A DNA stretch of 64,000 bases from Streptomyces lanatus (GTDB lineage Bacteria > Actinomycetota > Actinomycetes > Streptomycetales > Streptomycetaceae), in NCBI RefSeq assembly GCF_014655715.1, contig NZ_BNBM01000007.1, positions 124,001 through 188,000 on the forward strand, read 5' to 3'. The number at the start of each line of letters is the position of its first letter. Position 1 is the stretch's first letter. Of this stretch, positions 1 through 9,037 are shown one piece after another. The position numbers and the translations under genes are program-made. Below the pieces are notes generated by a model. It made no database searches. It worked only from the letters and a program-made list of their open reading frames with translations, and was not told the origin of the DNA.

Positions 1-603
1 CGCCTCCGCATGGCAGCCCTGCTCAAGGTCCATGTCGAGCCGGGATTCGAGGAGCTGGAGCCGCCATTCCTCCAGCCGGACCCGCTGAGCCTCGGCGTAT
101 GGCCCGGGGACGCCTGCCAGCACTTCCCCGTCCCACAGCGCCAGCGCCCGCGCCAGCACCTCCCGCGCATGGCACAGATCCCCGGCGCTTCGCGCCTTCT
201 CCGCTTCCGTGGCGAGTTCCTGTGCCGCCGCCAGGTCCAGCGCGCCCTCGGCCAGGCCCCGCACCGCGTAGCCGCCGGACTCGCTCACCAGGGCGCCGGA
301 ATCCAGTACCTTGCGCAGCCGGGAGGCATACGTCCGCAGCGCCGCCAGCGCCTGCGAGGGCGGCTCCTCGCCCCACAGGGCGTCGATGAGCTCCGCCGCG
401 GTCGCCGTACGGCCCTCGCGCAGCAGCAGGGCGGCGAGCAGGGCGCGTTGCTGGGGGGAGCCGGTCGGGAGCTGCTCCTCGCCCCGCCACGCGCGTACCG
501 GACCGAGCACGCCGAATCGCAGCGCCGCCGCCTGCTCCGACCCGTCCGTCTCGGAGCCGGAGCCGGGACGCCTCTGCTCCGGCACTTGCGGTACCCCGCC
601 CAT
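1..603 (-). CDS. SARP-family (AfsR/DnrI-like) transcriptional regulator, C-terminally truncated by the window edge
   Basis: The reverse strand reads open from an ATG at 603 to the window edge, giving 201 residues. After a short variable leader, residues about 28-95 form the OmpR-like winged-helix domain of SARPs; the stretches FGVLGPVRAW and QQRALLAALLLREGR and then ALRTYASRLRKVL are characteristic. From about residue 104 the bacterial transcriptional activator (BTAD) helical domain begins, with ALALWDGEVLAGVPGPYAEA. A GGGGG-containing ribosome site precedes the ATG. SARPs usually activate secondary-metabolite or developmental genes by binding direct repeats at promoters. Whether this is a small SARP or a large AfsR-like protein with NTPase and TPR domains cannot be told, because the rest lies outside. 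Confidence 0.9.
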   Translation of the reverse strand, partial: MGGVPQVPEQRRPGSGSETDGSEQAAALRFGVLGPVRAWRGEEQLPTGSPQQRALLAALLLREGRTATAAELIDALWGEEPPSQALAALRTYASRLRKVLDSGALVSESGGYAVRGLAEGALDLAAAQELATEAEKARSAGDLCHAREVLARALALWDGEVLAGVPGPYAEAQRVRLEEWRLQLLESRLDMDLEQGCHAEA

Positions 604-754
604 CGCAGTCCCCCTAGGACCTGTTTACATCCCCGCCAGTTTGCCTTGTTCATGGCAGATGCGTCAGCTGTGGAGGGGGTGATCACAGCCAGGCGCGCTG
701 GATATCACAAGGCCCTCACGTGCTCTCCGCACAGTTACGGTCACCTCCGCGTAG

Positions 755-769
755 CTGACGGACCGTCAG
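755..769. promoter_or_regulatory. Operator-like palindrome, copy 1 of the CTGACG-N3-CGTCAG family
   Basis: CTGACGGACCGTCAG is a perfect 7+1+7 palindrome ending 12 bases before the GTG start of the amidohydrolase gene. The same 6-base arms with 3-base spacing recur at 8962, 12504, 13411 and 48679. Position and symmetry suit a dimeric repressor such as a TetR-family protein; the regulator is not identified. Confidence 0.7.
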
Positions 770-781
770 ATCGGCGCTACC

Positions 782-2038
782 GTGGCGGACATGGACACCG
801 AGACCACGTTTCCCCTGATCATCTCCGTCGACGACCACACGGTGGAGCCGCCGACGGTGTGGCAGGACCGGCTTCCGAAGAAGTACCTGGACGTCGGTCC
901 GCGCATAGTCCGGGCGCCGCTGAAGGAGATGACCTTCCTGGGCGGCCGGTTCAAGCCCGTCATGGGCCGCCAGGGCGACGACGGCCCGATCGGCGACTGG
1001 TGGGTGTACGAGGATCTGCAACGCCCCCTCACCCGCCTCGACACCGCCGTCGGCTACGACAGGGACGAGATCAAGCTCGAGGTCATCACCTACGAGCAGA
1101 TGCGCAAGGGGTCGTACGACGTCCCCGCGCGCCTCGCCGACATGGACGTCAACCACGTCCAGTCGGCCCTCTGCTTCCCGACCTTCCCGCGCTTCTGCGG
1201 CCAGACCTTCACCGAGGCCGCCGACCACGAGCTGGGGCTGCTGGGCGTCCAGGCCTACAACGACTGGATGGTGGAGGAGTGGTGCGGCCCGGACGCGCGA
1301 GGGCGGCTGATCCCGCTGACCCTCATCCCCCTCTGGGACGCCGAGCTGGCCGCCGCCGAGGTCCGCCGCAACGCCGCACGCGGCGTGCGCGCCGTCGCCT
1401 TCTCCGAGATACCCCCGCACCTCGGTCTCCCCTCCGTCCACACCGACGCCTGGGACCCCTTCCTCGCCGCCTGCGACGAGACCGGCACGGTGGTCGCCAT
1501 GCACATCGGCTCCAGCAGCCGTATGCCTTCGACCTCCGCCGACGCACCGCCCGCCGTCGGTTCCACCATCACCTTCGCCAACTGCTGCTTCTCGATGGTC
1601 GACTGGCTGATGAGCGGCAAGTTCGAGCGCTTCCCCAACCTCAAGGTCATGTACGCCGAAGGGCAGATCGGCTGGATCCCGTACATCCTGGAGCGCGCCG
1701 ATGTGGTGTGGGAGGAGAACCGGGGGTGGGGCGGCGTCGCCGACAAGGTGCACCGGCCGCCGTCCGAGCTGTTCGCCGATCATGTATACGGCTGCTTCTT
1801 CGACGACGCCTTCGGGCTCAGGAACCTGGACGCGATAGGCGTAGGGAACGTCCTCTATGAGACCGACTACCCCCACTCCGACTCGACCTGGCCGAAGTCC
1901 CGCGAGGTCGGCGAGGCGCAGATGGGGCATCTGGACCCCGAGGTCGTCGAGCGGATCGTACGCGGCAACGCGATCGACCTGCTGGGGCTGACCCCGGACG
2001 GCCGCTGGGACGGCGGCGGCACGGTGAACCCCTCGTAA
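782..2038 (+). CDS. Amidohydrolase family 2 (TIM-barrel metal-dependent hydrolase)
   Basis: The 418-residue protein has the usual length for this family. Near the N-terminus VDDHTVEPP corresponds to the first metal-binding strand (D-x-H type), VVAMHIGSSS supplies a further histidine, and YETDYPHSDSTWP near the C-terminus is the highly conserved D-Y-P-H-S block of this subgroup, which includes decarboxylating amidohydrolases such as ACMS decarboxylase relatives. The substrate is unknown. The GTG at 782 is used; an ATG three codons on (791) is an alternative. A perfect operator-like palindrome lies just upstream, so the gene probably belongs to the same catabolic regulon as the LLM and SDR genes further right. 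Confidence 0.85.
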   Translation: MADMDTETTFPLIISVDDHTVEPPTVWQDRLPKKYLDVGPRIVRAPLKEMTFLGGRFKPVMGRQGDDGPIGDWWVYEDLQRPLTRLDTAVGYDRDEIKLEVITYEQMRKGSYDVPARLADMDVNHVQSALCFPTFPRFCGQTFTEAADHELGLLGVQAYNDWMVEEWCGPDARGRLIPLTLIPLWDAELAAAEVRRNAARGVRAVAFSEIPPHLGLPSVHTDAWDPFLAACDETGTVVAMHIGSSSRMPSTSADAPPAVGSTITFANCCFSMVDWLMSGKFERFPNLKVMYAEGQIGWIPYILERADVVWEENRGWGGVADKVHRPPSELFADHVYGCFFDDAFGLRNLDAIGVGNVLYETDYPHSDSTWPKSREVGEAQMGHLDPEVVERIVRGNAIDLLGLTPDGRWDGGGTVNPS

Positions 2039-2159
2039 AAGATCCATGTAAAGGATCCACGTACCGGATCCGCCCACGGTAATCGAACCGCAATCAAACA
2101 TGGCTGAACGGAACCCCGACCCCGTAGGCACCATCCTCCCCTTCGAGGTGCGAAGGGTC

Positions 2160-2181
2160 TCGTACCTGACATCAGGTACGA
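2160..2181. promoter_or_regulatory. 22-bp perfect inverted repeat upstream of the family-2 glycosyltransferase gene
   Basis: Arms TCGTACCTGA and TCAGGTACGA are exact reverse complements separated by CA, and the element ends 22 bases before the ATG at 2204. The 2-base centre is too short for an RNA hairpin loop, so a protein-binding operator is more likely than a terminator. It differs from the CTGACG-N3-CGTCAG family, although both contain CTGA/TCAG half-sites. Confidence 0.55.
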
Positions 2182-2203
2182 ATCACTACGGGTCGGGGCA
2201 GTC

Positions 2204-3796
2204 ATGGCTCTCCAGCAGGCGCAGGTCACCGTCGTCGTCATCGGGTACGACGACGTCGCCCATGTCGCGGACGCGGTGCGTTCGGCGCTCGCGCAGGGGC
2301 CGGCCGTCCATGAGGTGATCGCCGTCGACGACTGCTCGTCGGACGGCAGCGCGCAGCTGCTGGAAGGCATGGCCGCCGAGGAACCCCGCCTGAAGGTGAT
2401 CCGCCGCCCCACCAACAGCGGCGGCTGCGGCACCCCGCGCAACGACGGGCTGAACGCCGCGACCTCGCCCTATGTGATGTTCCTGGACAGCGACGACGTG
2501 CTGCCGCCGGGCGCCGTCGACGCGCTCCTTGAAGCGGCCGTACGGCACGAGGCGCCGGTCACGGCCGGACTGTGCCTGCGCAAGGAGCTGCCGTCCGGTC
2601 GGGAGACGCCCTGGCAGCACGAGCTGTACACCCGGCACATGCTCGTCGCCCACCCCACCCGACGGGTGCGCCTGGTGCGCGACACGCTCAGTGTCAACAA
2701 GCTCTACCGCACCGCCTTCCTGCGCGGCCACGGCGTCCGTTTCCCCGAGGGCCGCTTCCCCTACGAGGACTTCGTCTTCAGCGCCCGCGTGCTGGCCGCC
2801 GCGCCGAGCGTCGCCCTGGTCCCGGAACCGGTGTACACCTGGCATGTGCGCCGGTCGGCGGCCCGGCTGTCCATATCCCTCGACCGCGCGAACATCGCCA
2901 ACTGGCGCGCCCGGATCGACGCCGACCGGCTGTCCTACGACGTCCTGCTCGGCGCCGGGGAGAAGCGGCTGGCGCAGGCGACGCGGGCCCGCTTCCTCGA
3001 CCACTCACTGCGGATGTACGCGCGCGAGCTGCATCTGCGTAGCGCGGAGTACCGGCGCGAGTGGTGGACCGTCACGCGCGCGTACCTCGCCTCCTTCGAC
3101 GAGGGCGACTTCGCGTCGGCACCCGGGCCGGGCAGGATCGTCGCCCGGGTGGTCCTCGCCTCCGAGGAACCGTGCGACCTGGACCGCCTCAAGGAGTTCG
3201 CGGCCCGCCCGGCCCGGCTGAACCCGCCGTACGCGCGCGCGGACGACGGCTCCCCGATCTGGTCGGCCGAGCTGCCCCAGGTCGAGCTGGACCACCTCCT
3301 GGTCCGCCCCGTGCACCTGCTGCCCGCCGCCGTCGACGCCGAACTGCGGCCACGCGCGCGTGGGACGGTGCTCCGGCTGCGCCTGCACGAGATGTACGGG
3401 CGGATGGCGGAGGGGGGACCGCAGGCCGTCGACGCCGAGTTCGTGGAGCGGGACGACGGGCGGGTGGGATTCGCCGCTACGGCGCCCCTCACGGCCGAAC
3501 CGGACTCCGAGACCTGGTCGGCCTCCATCCCGCTCGACCTGGCGACCCTCGGCCGCGGCACCTGGGACCTCAAACTCCGGCTGCTCTTCAAGGACGGCAC
3601 CCACCGCGAGATCACCGCCCACGCGGCCGCCGGCGCCGGACTGCTGAACCGGCGCGCCCTGCCGAGCCTGCGGCACGCCGTGCTGCTGGTGCAGCCGTAC
3701 GCCACCCACTCGGGGGCGCTGGCGGTGCGGCTGGCGCCCGGTCTGAGCGGGGTGGCGGACGTCGTACGCCGCCGTCTCAAGCGCTTCTTCCGCTGA
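2204..3796 (+). CDS. Glycosyltransferase family 2 with C-terminal accessory region
   Basis: This 530-residue protein opens with a GT-A fold: VTVVVIGYDD, then AVDDCSSDGS for nucleotide-sugar binding, NSGGCGTPRN, and MFLDSDD carrying the metal-binding D-x-D. The remaining part from about residue 200 is less conserved and probably beta-rich, as in teichoic-acid glycosyltransferases. The closest relative in the window is the N-terminal half of the 954-residue protein encoded at 5911-8775, which shares SGGCG.PRN and DSDDVL. No signal peptide or membrane segment is seen, so action on the cytoplasmic face during wall-polymer assembly is inferred. It is followed after 37 bases by the epimerase gene, probably in one transcript. 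Confidence 0.85.
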   Translation: MALQQAQVTVVVIGYDDVAHVADAVRSALAQGPAVHEVIAVDDCSSDGSAQLLEGMAAEEPRLKVIRRPTNSGGCGTPRNDGLNAATSPYVMFLDSDDVLPPGAVDALLEAAVRHEAPVTAGLCLRKELPSGRETPWQHELYTRHMLVAHPTRRVRLVRDTLSVNKLYRTAFLRGHGVRFPEGRFPYEDFVFSARVLAAAPSVALVPEPVYTWHVRRSAARLSISLDRANIANWRARIDADRLSYDVLLGAGEKRLAQATRARFLDHSLRMYARELHLRSAEYRREWWTVTRAYLASFDEGDFASAPGPGRIVARVVLASEEPCDLDRLKEFAARPARLNPPYARADDGSPIWSAELPQVELDHLLVRPVHLLPAAVDAELRPRARGTVLRLRLHEMYGRMAEGGPQAVDAEFVERDDGRVGFAATAPLTAEPDSETWSASIPLDLATLGRGTWDLKLRLLFKDGTHREITAHAAAGAGLLNRRALPSLRHAVLLVQPYATHSGALAVRLAPGLSGVADVVRRRLKRFFR

Positions 3797-3833
3797 TACC
3801 TGACCCCATTTTCGCTGCTACGAAGGGCTGTAC

Positions 3834-4817
3834 ATGACCTGGCTGATCACCGGTGGCGCCGGCTACATCGGGGCGCACGTCGTGCGCGCGATGCTCGACG
3901 CGGGCGAACGAGCCGTCGTCTACGACGACTTGTCCACGGGGATCGCCGAGCGGGTGCCCGACGGTGTGCCGCTGGTCGTCGGCTCCACGCTGGACGGTGA
4001 GCTGCTCGGGCGCGTCATCCGGGACCACGGCATCACCGGCGTGGTCCACCTCGCGGCGAAGAAGCAGGTCGGCGAGTCCGTGGCACTGCCGCTGCACTAC
4101 TACCGGGAGAACGTCGAGGGCCTGCGCACCCTGCTCGCCGCGGTCACCGAGGCCGGGGTCGCGTCGTTCGTGTTCTCGTCCTCGGCGGCTGTCTACGGTA
4201 TGCCGGATGTCGACCTGGTGACGGAGGAGACGCCATGCGAGCCGATGTCGCCGTACGGCGAGACGAAGCTGGCCGGTGAATGGCTGGTCCGGGCCACCGG
4301 CCGGGCCACCGGGCTGTCGACGGCCTCGCTCCGCTACTTCAACGTGGCCGGCGCGGCGAGCCCCGAACTGGCCGACACCGGTGTCTTCAACCTCGTCCCC
4401 ATGGTGTTCGAGAAGCTGACGGAGAACGCCCCGCCGCGCATCTTCGGTGCCGACTACCCGACCCCCGACGGGACCTGCGTCCGCGACTACATCCACGTCG
4501 TCGACCTGGCGGAGGCCCATGTGGCGACCGCGCGGCGGCTGAGCGCGGCACCGGGCACGGACCTCACCCTCAACATCGGGCGTGGTGAGGGCGTCTCGGT
4601 GCGCGAGATGATCGACCGGATCAACGCCCTCACCGGTCACGCGCTGCCGCCCGAGGTGGTGGACCGGCGGCCGGGCGACCCCGCCAGGGTCGTCGCCTCG
4701 GCCGACCGTATTGCCGGCGAGCTGGGCTGGAAGGCGCGCTACGGGGTGGACGACATGATCTCGTCGGCGTGGGCGGGCTGGACCGCGAACCACCCCGCGA
4801 ACCACCCCGTGGGCTGA
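3834..4817 (+). CDS. galE: UDP-glucose 4-epimerase (GalE-type extended SDR)
   Basis: At 327 residues the length fits bacterial GalE. The N-terminal TGGAGYIG binds NAD, SPYGETK contains the catalytic Tyr and Lys, FSSSAAVYG supplies the catalytic Ser, and RYFNVAGA and DYIHVVDLA are conserved substrate-side blocks. It would interconvert UDP-glucose and UDP-galactose (or the N-acetyl forms), feeding sugar to the neighbouring glycosyltransferases. A GAAGGG ribosome site precedes the ATG. The stop lies 5 bases from the end of the convergent GT4 gene. Location among glycosyltransferases rather than Leloir-pathway genes suggests a role in glycopolymer synthesis. Confidence 0.88.
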   Translation: MTWLITGGAGYIGAHVVRAMLDAGERAVVYDDLSTGIAERVPDGVPLVVGSTLDGELLGRVIRDHGITGVVHLAAKKQVGESVALPLHYYRENVEGLRTLLAAVTEAGVASFVFSSSAAVYGMPDVDLVTEETPCEPMSPYGETKLAGEWLVRATGRATGLSTASLRYFNVAGAASPELADTGVFNLVPMVFEKLTENAPPRIFGADYPTPDGTCVRDYIHVVDLAEAHVATARRLSAAPGTDLTLNIGRGEGVSVREMIDRINALTGHALPPEVVDRRPGDPARVVASADRIAGELGWKARYGVDDMISSAWAGWTANHPANHPVG

Positions 4818-4822
4818 GGGCC

Positions 4823-5914
4823 CTACCGCTCCAGGAATCCGAACAGCGCTTCCCAGCGCCCCGCGATCTCGTCCGCCCCGTACCTGCGGATGCTCTCCCG
4901 CGCCGCGTCACCCATCCGGTCCCGCAGCCCCGCGTCGGACATCAACAGGTCCAGTTTGCGGGCGAGTTCGCGGGTGTTGCCGGGCCGGGCGAGGAGGCCG
5001 TCCTCGCCGTCCTGGATGATCTCGTGGACGCCGGGGGCGCAGTCGAAGGCGGTGCAGGGCACCCCCATGGCCATGGCCTCCATGAGCGCGAGCGGGAAGC
5101 CCTCGCCCCTGGAGGACAGCGCGAACACCGAGCCGCCCCGCAGGGCGCCCTGCACATCGCCGGTACGGCCCATCCACTCCACTGCGTCGTCAAGGCCGAG
5201 CGCGGTGCACTGCTTCCTCAGAAGCTCCTCGTCCTCCCCGGAGCCGTAGATCTTCAGCACCCAGCCGGGGTGGCGCGGAGCCACCTCCGCCCAGGTGTCG
5301 AGGAGCATGTCGAGGCCCTTCTCGTCGCTGAGCCGGCCGATGCTGATGACGGCCTTCTCGGTGCGCGGCGAGGGATCGTCCGGCAGCCAGGGCACGACGT
5401 TCGGCAGATACGACGCGTTGTTGAGGCCCGCGCCTATCCACAGGTCGGCGTCCTCGCGGGTGAGGACGAGCATCCGGTCCACGTCGGCGTAGTGCTTGAG
5501 GACCCGCCGGAAACGAGACGACCGCTTCGAGGTCTCGAAGGACTCGTGGCTCATCCCGATGACGGTCAGAGAGCCGGTGTCGGCGAGGTTCACCCACTCC
5601 ATCGCCCACACCTGGGTCACGATGACGACCCCGCCCGGGCGCGCGGCGCGGAACAGGTTCGTCAGCACGCCGGCCTTCTCGCGCATGCTCGCGTCCCGTG
5701 CCCGGCCGGGGGCGGGCGGCTGACCGGCGTACAGCCGGGTCGTCGGGTAGGGGAGTTCGCCGAGGTCGTGCGGATCCTCGGGGGTGGTGATGCCGATGAC
5801 GTGGACGCGGTGGCCGCGCTCGGTGAGGAGCCGGGCCATCTGATGGGACCAGCTGGTCACACCGCCCAGTTCGTCCACGCTGTTGGAGACCAGGAAGACA
5901 TCCCGCCCCGTCAT
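4823..5914 (-). CDS. Glycosyltransferase family 4 (GT-B)
   Basis: From an ATG at 5914 the protein has 363 residues. This start overlaps the stop of the upstream gene as ATGA and is preceded by GGAGGAAGG, so it is preferred over the in-frame GTG at 5926. The N-terminal Rossmann half has GGVTSWSHQMARLL; the C-terminal half has VISIGRLSDEKGLDMLLDTW and GEGFPLALMEAMAMGVP, the E-x7-E region that binds the nucleotide sugar in GT4 retaining enzymes. It is translationally coupled to the teichoic-acid polymerase-like gene and probably decorates or extends the same polymer. The sugar specificity is unknown. Confidence 0.88.
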   Translation of the reverse strand: MTGRDVFLVSNSVDELGGVTSWSHQMARLLTERGHRVHVIGITTPEDPHDLGELPYPTTRLYAGQPPAPGRARDASMREKAGVLTNLFRAARPGGVVIVTQVWAMEWVNLADTGSLTVIGMSHESFETSKRSSRFRRVLKHYADVDRMLVLTREDADLWIGAGLNNASYLPNVVPWLPDDPSPRTEKAVISIGRLSDEKGLDMLLDTWAEVAPRHPGWVLKIYGSGEDEELLRKQCTALGLDDAVEWMGRTGDVQGALRGGSVFALSSRGEGFPLALMEAMAMGVPCTAFDCAPGVHEIIQDGEDGLLARPGNTRELARKLDLLMSDAGLRDRMGDAARESIRRYGADEIAGRWEALFGFLER

Positions 5915-8775
5915 GCCTTCCTCCACTCGCTGAAGAACTCGTCGACGATGCGCTGCGCGGCCGTGCCCTCGTCGTACTCGCCGAAGTCGGCCACGAACCG
6001 CTCCCGCGCCGACGCGTACTTGACGGTCTGCTCCTCCAGTGACTGCTCCCGCAGCACGGAGCGCAGTTCGTCCTCGGTGCGCACGACCGGGCCCGGGGCG
6101 CGCTCCAGCAGGTCGAAATAGGTGCCGCGGCCCTCGTGCACGTACTCCTCGTAGTCGTACGGGAAGAACAGCATCGGCCGGTCGAGCAGGGCGTAGTCGA
6201 ACATCACCGATGAGTAGTCCGTGATCAGTGCGTCGGCGAGCGCGAGCAGCGGGGTCCCGTCGTGGTGGTCGGAGACGTCGATGACACGACCCCGTACGGA
6301 CGGCGGCAGCACCACATGGTTGAGGTAGTGCGCGCGGACGAGAAGGACGTACTCGTCGCCGAACTCCTCCGCGAAGCGGTCCACGTCGAAGGGCAGCGTG
6401 AAACGGCGCCCGCCCTGCTGCCGGAAGGTGGGCGCGTACAGCAGCACCTTCTTGTCGGCCGGGATGCCCAACTCATCGGCGAGCGCGGGGCGTTGAACCG
6501 CTCCCCGGGCCGCCACCAGCTCGTCGTTGCGCGGGTAGCCCACCCGCAGCAGGGTTTTCTCGCGCAGCCGGAAGGCCTTGGCGAGCGTGCGGACGTCGTG
6601 CTCCGAGCGGATCAGGAAGTGGTCGAAGCGGTCCAGGGTGCGCTGCTGTTCCGCCTGCTCGGGGCGGGACTTGAGCTTCCAGCCGGCCTCGTCGAAGCCC
6701 ATCCGCTTGAGCGCGGAACCGTGCCAGGTCTGGATGTACGTCGTCCCGGGGCGCTTGGTCAGCTTCAGCGGATAGCTCTGGTTGTCGACCCAGAACTCGG
6801 CGCGGGCCAGCGCCTTGAGGTAGGGCAGCGACCAGCGGCGCACCAGCGTGGCGTCGGCGGGGAAGCCCTGCGGACGGCCCGCGTACGACCACACCGCCTC
6901 GAAGTCGAGACCCTGGCGGCGCATCTCCTCGTAGATCGCCCGGGGGCTGTCGCTGTACTGCCGCCCCAGATGGCTCTCGAACACCACCAGCCGCTTCCGC
7001 ACGGGCATCCGCAGATAGAGATCGTGATAGATGCGGAGCTTGGTCTCGCCGGAGGTGGCCCGCTTGCGCAGCGCCTTCGCCTTCCGATACCCGGCCTTGG
7101 CGAGCTGTCCCGGCGTGCCCTGGAGTCCGCGCAGGACGAGGTCGTTCGCCTTCTTGCCGGGGACCAGCCGGAACGCGAGGTGCCCGCGCGCGGAGATCTC
7201 CGGCTCGACACGATCGGCGACCAGCCGGGTCAGACGCGGGCGCACCGGCACCTCGCCGGTCGCGAGACCGGGCCGGTTGGCGGTGAGCCGCGTAGTCGCA
7301 CGCTGCCCGTCGACATCCAGATGGAGCCGTACGTCCCACACGGCGTCCACGATGCCGAGCGGGCGCAGGCCCTTCGTGAGATCCGCCGAGGCCTCCCAGA
7401 TCACATACGGCCCCTCGTGCCGGACCGTCGCCACCGGGAAACGGAAGGTCTGGAGGCGCAGCCCCTTGCGGCGGGCGGAGAACTCCAGCTCGGCGGCGAG
7501 CCGGGCGCTGGAAGGGATGACCCCGAGGGGATTGGTGACGCGCCCCGCGAGCGCTATGGCCCCGCCCTCCTGCCGGTACTCGGTCAGCTCGTTGCGCGGG
7601 AACAGCTTCCCGACCGGCCGGGTGTGATAGCCCAGCTCGGTGACATCGAGGACCCGGCGTGCGAAGGGATCGTCGTCGATGTGCTCGGCACACCAGTAGA
7701 CCCGCCCGTCGCGCTCGGCGAGCGGGGCGGAGACCTTGTCACGGTTGGTGAGCGTGTCCACGGCCGGAAGCAGGTTGTCCCAGTCGCTCTCCCGCAGCAG
7801 ATACGCGCAGACCGCGTGGATCGGCTCGACCTCGTCGTACGCGGCCGGGTCGAGCGAGGCCAGATAGGGGAGGGCGAGGGCGGCGAACTCCTGCCGGTAG
7901 GAGGCGTCCCGCGCCGGCAGCTCGCGCAGATGCAGCACCAGGTCGTGCTTGAGGAACTTGACGTCCTTGCGGAACTTCAGCTCCGCCATGCCCTTCTCGG
8001 CGAGCAGCGCGTCGACGCGGCGGTGGATCTCCATCCGATGCGCGAAGTTGGCGATCTCGGCGCGACGGTTGCTGATCGACTTGGCGGAGGCCTTCTCGAC
8101 GACGTTCCAGTCGTAGACCCGGTTGGGGATGAGGGTGATACGGCGGGCCGAGGTGTAGGCCTGCGCGGAGAAGAGGAGATCCTCGTAGTGGATGCCGACG
8201 GGGAACTCCAGGCCCCCGTCGACGAGGAACTCCCGGCGATAGCACTTGTTGGTCGACAGAGTGTCGAAGACCAGCAGGTCAGGCAGCTCGGCGATGGAGT
8301 CGAGGGTGCGGGTACGGGTGTACAGCCACGGGTACCACTTGACCTCCTTGCGGTGCCGCGAGTCCACGTGGACGCGCACGGTGAGGCCGGAGACCAGATC
8401 GGCGTCGGTGGACTCGGCCGCGTCGAGGAAATTGCGGCAGGCGTTGCGCTCAAGGACGTCGTCGCTGTCGAGGAAGAGGACGTACTCACCGCGGGTCTGC
8501 CGGATGCCGTGGTTCCGGGGCGCGCCGCAGCCGCCGCTGTTCTCGGCCAGCTGGTACGCCCGCACCCGGCCCGGGTGCTCGGCGGCGAGCCGACGCGCCA
8601 CGTCGTACGAGCCGTCCGTGCTGTGGTCGTCGACGATCACGACCTCGACGCCGCGCAGGGTCTGCTCCAGCACCGAACGCACGGCCGTGGGCAGCCTGGC
8701 CTCGTCGTTGTAGACGATCACGACGACAGACATGGCGGGCCGCTGATCCCCGTCCACATTCACCCCATTCATCAC
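5911..8775 (-). CDS. Bifunctional family-2 glycosyltransferase / CDP-glycerol glycerophosphotransferase (TagF-like)
   Basis: The 954-residue protein joins two enzymes. Residues about 15-330 are a GT-A glycosyltransferase (SVVVIVYND, IVDDHSTDGS, SGGCGAPRN, LFLDSDDVLE). The last ~390 residues are a CDP-glycerol:polyglycerophosphate transferase of the TagB/TagF type: VVFESHLGRQYSDSP, TWHGSALKRMG (the conserved His-Gly pair), RVGYPRNDEL, LLYAPTFR, LITDYSSVMFDY. A middle region may bind carbohydrate. TagF-like domains polymerise glycerol phosphate at the inner membrane face to build wall teichoic acid. An ATG 14 codons into the frame (8733, MSVVVIVY) is an alternative start. It is the first gene of a two-gene operon ending in the GT4 gene. 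Confidence 0.88.
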   Translation of the reverse strand: MMNGVNVDGDQRPAMSVVVIVYNDEARLPTAVRSVLEQTLRGVEVVIVDDHSTDGSYDVARRLAAEHPGRVRAYQLAENSGGCGAPRNHGIRQTRGEYVLFLDSDDVLERNACRNFLDAAESTDADLVSGLTVRVHVDSRHRKEVKWYPWLYTRTRTLDSIAELPDLLVFDTLSTNKCYRREFLVDGGLEFPVGIHYEDLLFSAQAYTSARRITLIPNRVYDWNVVEKASAKSISNRRAEIANFAHRMEIHRRVDALLAEKGMAELKFRKDVKFLKHDLVLHLRELPARDASYRQEFAALALPYLASLDPAAYDEVEPIHAVCAYLLRESDWDNLLPAVDTLTNRDKVSAPLAERDGRVYWCAEHIDDDPFARRVLDVTELGYHTRPVGKLFPRNELTEYRQEGGAIALAGRVTNPLGVIPSSARLAAELEFSARRKGLRLQTFRFPVATVRHEGPYVIWEASADLTKGLRPLGIVDAVWDVRLHLDVDGQRATTRLTANRPGLATGEVPVRPRLTRLVADRVEPEISARGHLAFRLVPGKKANDLVLRGLQGTPGQLAKAGYRKAKALRKRATSGETKLRIYHDLYLRMPVRKRLVVFESHLGRQYSDSPRAIYEEMRRQGLDFEAVWSYAGRPQGFPADATLVRRWSLPYLKALARAEFWVDNQSYPLKLTKRPGTTYIQTWHGSALKRMGFDEAGWKLKSRPEQAEQQRTLDRFDHFLIRSEHDVRTLAKAFRLREKTLLRVGYPRNDELVAARGAVQRPALADELGIPADKKVLLYAPTFRQQGGRRFTLPFDVDRFAEEFGDEYVLLVRAHYLNHVVLPPSVRGRVIDVSDHHDGTPLLALADALITDYSSVMFDYALLDRPMLFFPYDYEEYVHEGRGTYFDLLERAPGPVVRTEDELRSVLREQSLEEQTVKYASARERFVADFGEYDEGTAAQRIVDEFFSEWRKA

Positions 8776-8961
8776 TGCTTACACCCTCCGGGGGCGATCA
8801 CCGGCCAGAGGGTCCACTGGGGTAGATGTCCGGAAAGGCGGCGCGGTTGCCTCCGGGGGCCCGGACGCGCCGGGCGCGCACGGAGGGTGAGGGACCGGTC
8901 ACCGCCTCGAATCCGGCCTGCCGCCGACCCGAATCCGGCCCGCCACCGCCCTGGGTCTTGT

Positions 8962-8976
8962 CTGACGACCCGTCAG
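8962..8976. promoter_or_regulatory. Operator-like palindrome, copy 2 of the CTGACG-N3-CGTCAG family
   Basis: CTGACGACCCGTCAG has perfect 6-base arms around ACC and lies 61 bases upstream of the LLM oxidoreductase start at 9038. It matches the sites at 755, 12504, 13411 and 48679. The rest of 8776-9037 contains no recognisable gene. Confidence 0.7.
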
Positions 8977-9037
8977 ATACGAGCATGTAGTCCGCGCCAC
9001 TCGATCGATATGCCGGACCGCCAGCGAAGGGGGCGCC

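Noticed and set aside
2041..2071. Short GATCCA-GTA direct repeats after the amidohydrolase stop
   Set aside because: About 2.4 imperfect copies of 13 bases with no symmetry or position suggesting function.
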